Source of the DNA: Fasciola hepatica
Taxonomy: Eukaryota > Platyhelminthes > Trematoda > Plagiorchiida > Fasciolidae
Direction of reading: 5' to 3'
Length of the DNA: 64,000 bases
Assembly: GCA_948099385.1 (NCBI GenBank)
Contig: CANUEZ040000210.1
Location: forward strand, 2,177,501-2,241,500
In this document: piece by piece, positions 55,201-64,000 of the stretch
Layout of the letters: each line of letters opens with the position of its first letter
Position numbering within the stretch: the first letter of the stretch is position 1
Notes under the pieces: generated by a model
The model's input: only the letters and a program-made list of their open reading frames with translations
The model's database searches: none
What the model was told of the DNA's origin: nothing
Position numbers and translations under genes: made by a program

Positions 55201-56555
55201 CGAACCATCACTCCGGAGATTGTTTAAATGCTAGAGAAGCTTTGTGTTTTGTTTACGGATGACAGCATCTGCCCCAGATGTTGAGGTGGACGCAGCCTCA
55301 CGGGCTGCCCACACTTCCCGAGAGTGATTCTCAAGGAAGAAGGAATATCGTTACTGCTTTGTGTCTCTGCTCGAGTCATCGTACTTAGTACTGTTCCGTT
55401 CAGAAAAGCCGTGGTGAAGGGCGTAGTACGCAGTGACATCGTCGCCTGTTGCACAACACAACCGGGAAGCTGGTCCTCACTGCTTCCAGTCAGTCGTGCT
55501 TAAATGGTCAAGCAGTAAGCTTAGGCTTTGTGCCCGCCACCATGGAGGGACCGAAGGAAACTGTCTTGGGTATTGTACTGCCCGACATAGAAGCTGATAG
55601 CTCTTTTGCTCGGGTTTATTAGGCCCATAATTTGGGTTTGGTTGGCAACAAGGCAAGGGTGCAGTTGAACATTCCCACAGGTAGCACACTTCGACAGTGT
55701 GCCACCTTTCATACCGTTCTAAACCTATTAATGATGAGGAAGTAACCGAAAGAAAGTGGACGTATACAGTACCTTCTGTTATGCAGGTAGCAGCATTGAT
55801 TCCAGACCCAGAAACTCTTCCACGGTGGGACCGTGTGAAAGGTATTGATTTGACTGTTATACCTGGGTCGATCGTCAGTTTCTTTAGCTACGTACCTCGA
55901 GTGCACACTGGGTTCCTGAACAGCGGCATCCGTATGCTGATACTACGCATCTGGGTTGAGTCCAACGAGGAATACTGAACACCTTTCATCGAGATGATGC
56001 AAGTGCACTTTCCTTCCGAGACCGCATGAGATTAAGCATAACCTTGTAAAACTATATGATTAGGATTTTAGGCACAGTGTCTCTGTTGGAATTGCGTTAT
56101 CCGTGGAAGACGGATGTGCAGTCACTCGGGTGAAAATTCGGGGATGAACGTTTTTGTGTTATTCTCCAATGGAATGATGACAAGTCGAAGGGTTACCGTA
56201 ACAGAACTCCAGGGCTGCGTTGCCCGCTAACACTAGGAAGAAGAATAAGATAGGATGTGGGACTGAAGAAAATATATTTTTCGTGCCCATCAATATTTAG
56301 AAAGGGGTGGCAGCGCAAGTGCAATCCGTGAGAGCAAAGGTCATATTGGTGGAATATGGTATTTACCCAATCACACTTTAATGGGCCCGAAGAAACCAGA
56401 GAAGCTAGAAGTGGTCCTCGACTGCACAGCTGTGTACTGGGATGAGCCTCTTTACAATCACCTGCCACAAGGCCCAGACACTGTCATACCTTTACCAGAT
56501 AAATTACTACAGCCCCTGCAAGGACCTGTGGCCATCTGTGCTGATATCAGTTGTT
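55200..56555 (+). mobile_element. BEL/Pao relic: gag end, protease and RT start
   Basis: Plus strand: SQSCLNGQAVSLGF near 55490 and WDRVKGIDLTVIPGSIVS (55827-55880) followed by VPRVHT resemble the BEL aspartic protease region. WYLPNHTLMGPKKPEKLEVV (56357-56416), then NHLPQGPDTVIPLPDKLLQP and GPVAICADI, are the BEL RT entry motifs (typically WYLPHHPV..P.KPGK.RVVFDC and LLQGPD). The match stops at about 56555, where a CR1-like RT begins. Several stops lie between the blocks. Confidence 0.68.
56381..56554 (+). pseudogene. BEL/Pao reverse transcriptase N-terminal fragment
   Basis: Open piece reading LMGPKKPEKLEVVLDC to ADI, the fingers and palm entry of BEL RT. The open frame continues to 56659, but the part beyond 56555 is not BEL-like, so the open frame is a fusion across an insertion or truncation junction. 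Confidence 0.6.
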
Positions 56556-57560
56556 CGGTTGACCACAGACCGCTCGAAGCGAAGGTGGGGTCATTTCGAC
56601 TCGCGGTGAAAAAGCAGAAGTGGATTGTACAAGGCCCAAGGCGAGAGTCTTCCAAGTGAGAGTAGAAGGCTGTTTGTCGGAAAGTGGGAGGACCGCATGA
56701 TAGAGTTTCGCAAGGGTCAGCCCAGAGACCCCTGTTTTCACGAAGTAAATAAGTGATCTGGCGGACGGGTTGGAAATCCTGTGATTTTCGTTCACTGACG
56801 AATTCGAGGTGGTAGGAGCGCCAGATGCGCGGTGGTTCAGCGTCATTTAGACAAGGCGTACCAGTAGTCAATGGCGTGGGATCTTCCCCTGAACCTGTGC
56901 AAATGCCAACATCTTACCTAGGTAGAAGTACCACGGCCCACCCGATATATGGGTCTACCGGACAACTGGAAAGAGTCAGCTCGGACCATGGACGCGCGAA
57001 ATCCAGGGATGGTAAGCGCTGACACCAAGCCACGTCGCCAGCTCCAGAATGTGTTGAGGAAAGCGCGCAGGGTTCTGCAGAAGCTAAGAAGGGCGGTCGG
57101 CTTTAGGAAACCGAGGGTCTTGTTGCAATTGTACGAGGCTTATCTTCAGAGCTCAGCTAGAAAACAGCTTTCAAGCGTGGAGGCTATATATGGCGAAGGA
57201 TATGAAGGCTCTTGGATAGCTACAACGGCGATTCACGCGATGGTTCGCAGAATACAGACATCTGTGCTACGAACAGTAGTCGGAGAAACCAGGGTTCATT
57301 TCTCTAGGAAAAAAAGGGATGACCTCATAGTAGCTTTCAAAATACTAGAACTCACAGAAGCACGAAGTCACAGAGAGACGGGGTGCATTAGAGGGCTTGC
57401 AGCGAAAATGGAGAAAGAGTTAAATTTGACTCAAATCAGAAGTAGGTCTTTTGCGGTTGGGGTAGCTAATCAATGGAGTGAGCTGCCAGAGGATGTGAGA
57501 AGCGCGGGTGCTGTGGCTGGGGCCAAGGGGATATCAGGTTAGTCTTGGACGTCTATGTTT
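56555..57560 (+). mobile_element. CR1-like LINE, RT palm to C-terminus
   Basis: Blocks in order: VRVEGCLSESG (56678-56710), a decayed GVPQG region, ISDLADGLEIL (56750-56782), a CAKANIL-type region near 56890, and the open frame 56949-57542 with KPRRQLQNVLRKARRVLQKL, RAVGFRKPRVLLQLYEAYLQ, MVRRIQTSVLRTVVGETRV, RKKRDDLIVAFKILE and SFAVGVANQWSELPEDVRSA. This is a separate CR1-like family from those at 500 and 42410. The 197-codon end frame is open but lacks the catalytic part. Confidence 0.72.
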
Positions 57561-57639
57561 GGAGAAATATGATCCAAAGTTTGCTACGGTTTCTGTAGAC
57601 AACTGAATAGTTCCCTTTGCTTCAGTCCTCGAAGATATC

Positions 57640-57950
57640 TTATCTGTTACCTTTTAACCCCTTGGTACAAGGAAAATAGGCCGCTTGGGGTGTGGCCGAC
57701 GGCTGTGACCCGAAAAGTTGTTGAAGAGAAAGAGGTTGGAGGTCTAACCTGAACCCTCCCCGATTAGAGCCAATTATTGAGGAAGATTCTTCTCTTTCAA
57801 CTGTCAGAGCATCAGGGGGTCCAAGAAGCTTGCCAGTACAAGAATTTGAACACTCAGGCATCCCGCTGCAGATTTCTGGAACCAAAGTGAACTGATTTAA
57901 TATGCGGCCTTAGATTGCGTAAATAATTACTGGCTATTTGTACTTCAAAC
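57640..57950. other. No gene recognised
   Basis: Short stretch between LINE and gypsy relics. The minus frame 57885-57640 has no motif. Confidence 0.35.
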
Positions 57951-60660
57951 TGTTGCGCTCTGCTCTTCCTCCATACTTAAGAATAATGCCACTATTCATT
58001 CACTGCCTCAGGGTTTCACTACATTCCAATGAATAATTTGAACTGCCTAAGTTGTATGTGTGTTTCACTGGATTTTCGGTGCCATTCTCAACAACCCTGC
58101 ATTCATAACTTACTTCTTGGTTATTCTGATGTTTCTTGTAGTATTATAATGGATCCTGTGCATCTGGAGATCACCTGTTTTTCCTCATTTTACGAAACGC
58201 CGCATTGGTACTTTAGGACTTCGTGGGCCCGTGGAAACGGTGTTCAACGATTTCGTTCTTAAGGAAATACAAACTCTTGTGAGTTCTTCAGCATGAGCCA
58301 CCCTGGTTGTGACTTCTTCAAAACTCGATGGCAAAACTCCGAGGATCTGCGGTGAATACTAAATTTCCTTGGACGAGCTGCTCACACAGTCCGGTTATGC
58401 CACCATCTAACCTGAAGAGGTTCTGCACCGACTGAGAAATCCTAGGTTATTTCTTAAAGTTGACCTAAGAGACGAGCTTTACACGATGCCACTTGATGAG
58501 TAGTCCCGTTAGCTAGCCACATTTTTTATTCCATTTGGTCTGTATCAATACAGCCTTCCGCCCTTCGGTTAAGGAAATTACCCTGCCGCTTTCCAAGACG
58601 ATACCAATTCTCTGACTTCTGATTTAAAATGATTTTATGCTTACCAAGTTGACACTATTGCATATGCCTCCATCAAGAACGTGCATGATAAACGTTTGCT
58701 TTTATGGCCGGACGAGTTACGTTCTCCACTAGATTCTCCCCATTATTGTCCCAGAATTATTCCCAGTTTCGCCACTAAAACTGTACTCCTATTTATTCTT
58801 CTCTTTCAATGAACTTCCTGGTGATCTTAAGTGCATGGCCAATGCTCACGTGGTTTGTTAACACTTTTTCAACTAATGGGGCACTTCGTAATTTTCCTTT
58901 CATGCATTTTCGACCGTTGTTAAGGACGCCTCCCTCACTGGTTTCGGCTTCATGCTCGAACAACAGGGTAATTCAGTTTTGTGTGGTTATCGCAGGTTCA
59001 GCGCAGATGAAGGCGGATGTTCACAAACCTAAAGTGAAGCACTAGCTGTTCACCGGGCCGTTAAGTGTTTTCTCAGGTACTTGTTTGGCACTCACTTCAC
59101 CGTCACCACTGATCATGAAATACTCATTGGTCTTTGGCTAAATGGTTGGCAGCCATGGTTCAGCGCTGGAGTGGTGCTTTGTTGGCGTACTCATGTCACT
59201 TCCAGCACTGAAAAGCACGATCTATTCCATGTGTGGACTAGCGGTCTCCCTACGCCATTTCGAAAGAATCCGCTGACTTTCTATGCAGTCACCACCTGTC
59301 AGTCGGCCGGATCTAATTCGTCAAACGAAGGTTAGCTACAAGGCTATCATATCTGGTGTTCGACAGTGATGGGTAGTTGGTGTTGGGCTTCCAGTCCCTG
59401 AACCCATAAACGACGAGGAGAAATTTCGATCACCCTTGACGGCATCTTGTATTTTGAAGAAGAGATCCTTGTTTCTCCAAATTTGCGGGCTGCTGTTTCG
59501 CAAGATTAGTGTTCCATGTACATGGGCCTTGGAAAAATCAAGTCCCTTGCAGTCTCACTTGCCGGTGACTGGAACTGAACGGCCATTTGTGCCGTATTGC
59601 TAAGATCAATGGTGGCTGTCTACATGAACGTCACATGCAACCTTTGAAGTGGACGCCGTGGTCTATTTGCGCAGAGCTCTGGCAACGCGTTCACGTTGAA
59701 TATTGTGGCCCATATTTAGACAAGCACTACGCTCTGGCTATTATTGATCCCTATTTCAGGTGAACTCAGGTATATTTCGCCGCACTTTTAATGCTGATAT
59801 GACTATTACAGGCGTTCCGCTTCCCTTCGTTACCGACGGTAGAAGCCACTTTGCGGCCAACTTGAGTGACTGATTGGAGTAATTGTGTTGTCATCATGAG
59901 TTAACTAAAACTTGACATCTTAAATCCGGTGGTGCAACCAAGGACGTTTTTCGTACCCCAAAAGGTGCAATTCCATCCGTACAAGCCAGCACGTCCGATG
60001 AACTCGGCAGGAGGGTTGACTTTTTTCTAATGTGGTACCGTAACTCCACCCACTCGACAACCGGTGAGATCAGAGCAAAGCTTTTTATGGACAATGTATC
60101 GCGTACAAAATTGCTCAGTTTGGAATCGGCCAAGATCCCTCATCATTGAGGAAACAAAGTGAGACTTCCAGCGGTATCATTGTCATTAAAATGGGCAGAA
60201 CATCCTGTGACATTCTTCATTTAGTCGATGGAATTCAGACCAGACTGTTTTTACCGTGTCTGCCTATGGTCCTGCTTCTAGATGCTCCAATTCCGATACT
60301 TCCGAGTTTGCTACAGTAAAGAGATATTCCAGTGCATTTGACACCACATCGGAGGCACAAGATAGAAGATCTGAAAGATTGCACCATTAAGAATGGTTGA
60401 ATTGCAAAAGATCCGAATTGAATTTAAGATGTGGCGGATGTGTTGACCGGTAATGATATCCCTTTGCATTGTTTACTAGATCCTTGAATGCTTGGACATA
60501 GCGACTGCTCAGAGTACAACCTCGAAACAAGTTCCACTTCAAGGACACTTCTCATTCCTTCAGTGTGCTTAGTTCATCTCGGGGCTTTTATTACGTTCGT
60601 TGCGATAGTACCAGTTCTCGAGGGAAACTAAAGCTCACAAAAATGTCGTGGACGGAAAAC
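57950..60660 (+). mobile_element. Second copy of the 34-37 kb gypsy family
   Basis: Collinear with the gypsy relic at 35580-37805. Protease region near 58030-58160 (shared words MDSAHL/MDPVHL). RT near 58290-58700: VTLKPEDVLHQF there, a matching CHHLT.EEVLHRL here, and a YQVDTIAY-like catalytic region. RNase H near 59085-59200 (FGTHFTVTTDHE, then WLNGWQPWF). Integrase near 59690-60060: ELWQRVHVEYCGPYLDKHYALAIIDPY, then NSTHSTTG. The 3' end to about 60660 resembles 33885-33960. Stops and frameshifts are frequent. Confidence 0.72.
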
Positions 60661-61560
60661 CCTTCCATTGCTAATCGAGCAGCCCCTATCGCCTCACTTC
60701 AGTGCATCCAGTGAAATCCGGCAGGATCCATTTTCGGGGCCACCAATTTACTTCGTGTATGTAAGCGATCTTTCTTCCGTTTTCTAATCACCTGGCCTTA
60801 TTACGTAAACGATCCGATCAGACGTTGATCGGCAAGTTCCTTGGGATGCCTTGGAAGCTTTGCAGCACTGTTTTGAGACTTGCAAACCCCTATCAGTGTT
60901 GAAGATTTGCGTACACGGGTGTGGATAAGCTGGATGGCGGCACATCCTACAACCTAATAGGAGATTTCGTCCGCAAGTCGGATTGTGAGGGAGATCTCAG
61001 GGCAGCGGTGGCATCAAACCTGAAGACCAAATTCAACGCAGACAAGTTGTGTGCATCTGGCTGAAGTAAGTATGGAGCAACACATCGGTCTTTTGATCAA
61101 CCGTCCACGCCGTCCTTCAGGGTGGTGTATGCTTCCCATGCACGTGCGCAACTGAAACGTGGTGGACCTGCCGCTTTCGTCTGTACGGCCACGGAAGTTG
61201 AGTAGCTAGAACGAATACGGCGGGCTGTCATTCGCCTCATCAGTGGTTTACGTGAGATCAGTTATGAAGGTCGTCTCCAAACTACTGGGGTGTTCCCAGA
61301 GGCATATAGTGGTGTTCACAGTGACCTCACTTACATCAAACGCACGCTTCGCGGGGATTAAGCCCAGATTTTATGACACTCTTCCTTTTAGGCGCATAAC
61401 CGTTCTCGAGGCCTTTCGCGAGTGCATATGAAAAGCATCCAGCGAGCATCCAACTGGTATATCGTCTCTCAAGGTGGGCGACCAGCCCACAGGATGCCTG
61501 AACAACAGAATTTTGGAAGAGGAAAATGACCACACATTCAAGCGACGCCTATACGTCAGT
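60660..61560 (+). mobile_element. CR1-like LINE 3' end, same family as 500-4300
   Basis: RT piece YFVYVSDLSSVF (60748-60785), a decayed middle, then GGPAAFVCTATEVE (61160-61200) and VIRLISG..EISYEGRLQTTGVFPEAYSGVHS (61225-61320). These align with AVFLCTAAEVTKLE and EIGYEGLLKITRLFPAAYRGVRG of the copy at 3854-4030. It ends near 61560, just before a minus-strand gypsy element. Confidence 0.72.
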
Positions 61561-61639
61561 CTGAATGGGTGGTGACCAGACAGGTTCACCCTATTTCATA
61601 CCCCTTCTTTGAGGTGACGTGGCTCATATGGGAGCCTGA

Positions 61640-64000
61640 ATATTGAAGACTAAATATGGACTGATCCTCGATTGGCTGCGGAGGAAATAGGCCCAAAACA
61701 TCTACGTGAATAGCGGATTAACACCTGTTGGCTAACAGGAAGTGGTTGCACAAGTGAAGAATAAGAGTCGCGTGTGGCCCTTGACTGAATGCATATGGAT
61801 AGATGATTCACATAAGACATTTTTTTCACCACTAAGATGCCGAATATCATGGTCATATTTGGAAGTCGCCACACATCTTCTCTGGACTAATGTAGAAAAC
61901 CATTTATGAAACGATTTGAACGTGTCATAAATAGAACATAGTGCTTCAATTTCAGAAATAACTGTGAATTTGGATCCGAACAGATATCTATGAAGCCGTT
62001 CAACAGACCCGCAGAGGGTCAAATCTTCACTTCAAGTCTGGGACTAGCCTTTTACAGCAGTAGTAATCCGACGTTGAAAGCAAACAGCTGGGAATCCATC
62101 CCGTTCTAACACAGCCTCAAATCCCGCGGGTCAAGCGTCGTTGATGAATGTGGAACGTAGCTTCGGTGTGAATGAACGCAAAAAATCCTTGGCCTCAAAG
62201 AATGATAGAACAGAAAGTATTGATTGTTTTTGTTTGGCTGGCCACGAGAGATTGCCAGATGGCAGTACTGCTGGAAGAAGTTGTATGTTGGAAGAAAAAT
62301 TCGGGATAACGCGCGAGTAATGTTGGAGAGAACCAACGGAAGAATACAGTCCGTTAATGGTTTTAGGGGTACACAAGTCAAGCAGAGGTGACAGACGATT
62401 ACGATTAGATTGGTTACCAGCTTTAGTTAAGTGATAGCCCAGAAATTAAGAGGAGTAAAATTGAACACACATGGGTATGGGTTCAAGTCAATGGTAAGCT
62501 CTCAAAAAAACGTTGCAGTGGCCACCGAAGCCTATTATCGTAAGCTGCTTGCCTGGGTGCATGGAAAACCGCACCGTCTTGATGATTGTTGACAACCTCG
62601 ACTCCTTCAACGATAACATTAACAACGGACTGAAAGGTGCCTGGAGAAACGGTCGGCCCAAAAGCTAGAAACTTGCATGTGTACGAAGCCAATGGGGTAT
62701 TTTCAGCAGCGAAATCGCGGGAGTCTTCATGTGGAGGAATAAGCGAGTGATCATCCCTCAGGCCAGTAAGTAATAAGTGGTTGGAACCATGGAAGCGAGA
62801 TAGTATATCCTTTGGTTCTACAGTAGTGCGTGTACGCTGAAGAAAGTTTGGTATTAAAATTGGTTCGATAGTTGCCACATATCCCTGAAGTACGTCAGTC
62901 GGATTTCAAAGGATTAACGAGGGGCTTAGGCCACTTAGACGACGAAATGGCTCCAAGAATCTCTTTGGCAAATGAAGTATCGGGAAAGTTCTTCGCGGGT
63001 TCCCGGAGTCCCTAGGGCTATACACGTCACGTAACAAGCATGGAATCTCCATCTACATCGAACTTTATAGGAGTTATCTTCATGCCATCGGAAACCTTGT
63101 AGCACCGTATGATCAATTCACAAAACAAGCAATGTTTCTTTGCCAGAAATGATAAGAAAACGAGAGTGTCTTTATTGGCCCCTAACCCAAGCACAGAAGG
63201 GTCAGTCCTGGTAACGAAAAGATAAACTTAAATGAATGTCCCATTGTATCAGTAAGAGAAATGCTACATGAGCACGAAATAGGTAATGTATATCCAGTAG
63301 TACCCTTAACAGCAAAGTAGGCCCGGTGAAGCCATGTATCAGGAATGTCACGAGCAGAATATAAGAATGAAAGACCCGTCACTATAAATATCTTGAATGA
63401 TATCACGCTGAAGTGTGCCACAAACTAGAAAAGAAAGCAAAATGTACTTCCGTGCCAGTGAGCTCATCGCGACAGAAAAACTGAGGGAATCATCCGGAAT
63501 TAAATGGTCCGGCGAGCGAGAGAATGCCTACAGATTAACTGGTTGAGACCAGTTTTGCCATGTTCGAAACATTTTGCACCACAAAAACGATAGTTGGTGC
63601 GAGAATGTAACTTCCCGCACGAATCTCACCAACCAAATGTAGCCCTTGCTTGAAGAGTGTCACTGAGAGTTTTATTGGGGTGGGACTGACAGGTAAACAC
63701 CAGTTTGAATCAACGAGAAAACAATGAATGGACTTTAATCTGTCCGAACTTGAGGGTACACAGCGTGGTGTGAGATGTGGACTTTGTAAGAATATTCACA
63801 TCTTGGCACTGCCCACAAATCCTACAAACATGCTGAAGAGTAAGGCTAAGAATTAGGGAAGGTTGATTATCGTTGTCAGCGATCAGAAGATCGGCAAGTT
63901 GCGTTCATAAAATTCCAACGACCGGCTTGCGCCTAAAGCTAAATAATAAAGTCCCGGAAATCTTGCAACCCTGCCTGTTTGATCTGGTGGAATTTTGCCC
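61640..64000 (-). mobile_element. Ty3/gypsy element on the minus strand, runs off the right edge
   Basis: From the window edge leftwards: Gag zinc region (SCGKLHSR..., CGAKCFEHGKTGLNQLIC, about 63650-63550) with the same cysteine layout as 35170-35240. Protease region (63421-63000), not clearly readable. RT at 62880-62480: PHEDSRDFAAENTPL, YTCKFLAFGPTVSPGTFQSVV, and a catalytic region NHQDGAVFH where YQDD is expected. RNase H at 62022-61732: VERLHRYLFGSKFTVISEIEAL, then SKYDHDIRHLSG. Frames change several times. It ends close to the CR1-like piece at 61560, and integrase is absent on this side. Confidence 0.75.
62483..62878 (-). pseudogene. Gypsy RT fragment with altered catalytic motif
   Basis: A 131-codon open frame. 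The core reads IPPHEDSRDFAAENTPLASY then CKFLAFGPTVSPGTFQSVVNVIVEGVEV, which are RT motifs with the usual LPFGL replaced by LAFGP. The next motif gives HQDG where DD is required, so the second catalytic Asp is lost. Confidence 0.65.

Noticed and set aside
56458..56871. Minus-strand frame of 137 codons
   Set aside because: Antisense to the BEL and CR1-like RT pieces; shadow frame.
61226..61250. Reverse-strand CTGATGAGGC word
   Set aside because: It lies in CR1-like coding sequence and no hammerhead core follows.
1..64000. tRNA, rRNA, CRISPR arrays, operons or bacterial signals
   Set aside because: None seen; introns, microsatellites and flatworm-type retroelements mark the DNA as eukaryotic.

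Overview
The window looks like eukaryotic DNA from a parasitic flatworm, most likely a digenean fluke. It has long non-coding stretches, one intron-containing gene, AT and GA microsatellites, and a dense layer of decayed retroelements of types common in trematode genomes: CR1-like and RTE-like LINEs, Penelope-like elements, Ty3/gypsy elements primed by tRNA-Trp, BEL/Pao elements and hammerhead-ribozyme repeats. The organism call is inference from this mix; no species marker is present.

Only one host gene is clear. A two-exon gene at 9630-12659 (+) encodes a 399-residue PB1 / LIR-like / UBA protein of sequestosome-1 (p62) type without a ZZ zinc finger. A candidate spliced-leader or 5'UTR acceptor lies 49 bases upstream and an AATAAA polyadenylation signal lies downstream. 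On the opposite strand at 6999-8208 is a diverged, stop-containing copy of its second exon that keeps the same splice phase, so the pair is head to head: live gene and pseudogene.

Layout from left to right: CR1-like LINE with both ORFs (500-4300); Tc1-like DD34E transposase relic (5265-5990); RTE-like 3' end (6423-6990, minus); p62-like pseudogene; hammerhead repeat 1 (8770-9110); p62-like gene; microsatellites and mostly anonymous DNA; Penelope 3' half (17111-18170); a Jockey/CR1-like LINE (20660-23200); anonymous DNA with hammerhead repeats 2 and 3 (27175-27420 minus, 29095-29275 plus); a nearly full-length RTE-like LINE (29630-33230); gypsy relic (34000-37805) broken by an opposed pair of Penelope halves (37805-39100); gypsy gag (39319-39730); gypsy integrase (41190-42010, minus).

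From 42410 to 50290 there is a nested stack. A CR1-like LINE is interrupted by a gypsy element that has its LTR and primer site (43119-46602). That element abuts a minus-strand BEL/Pao 3' end with its LTR (46603-48946). The CR1 element then resumes and is split again by a solo LTR with a 5-bp target duplication (49057-49433). To the right lie a CR1 3' piece (minus), a Penelope 3' half, a BEL gag-protease-RT relic joined to CR1 RT, a second copy of the 35-kb gypsy family, a second copy of the first CR1 family, and a minus-strand gypsy element running off the right edge.

The most notable non-textbook signal is the hammerhead ribozyme repeat. The copy at 29199-29262 has a complete catalytic core and a perfect stem II. 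The other copies are decayed, and the leftmost looks like a remnant tandem dimer.
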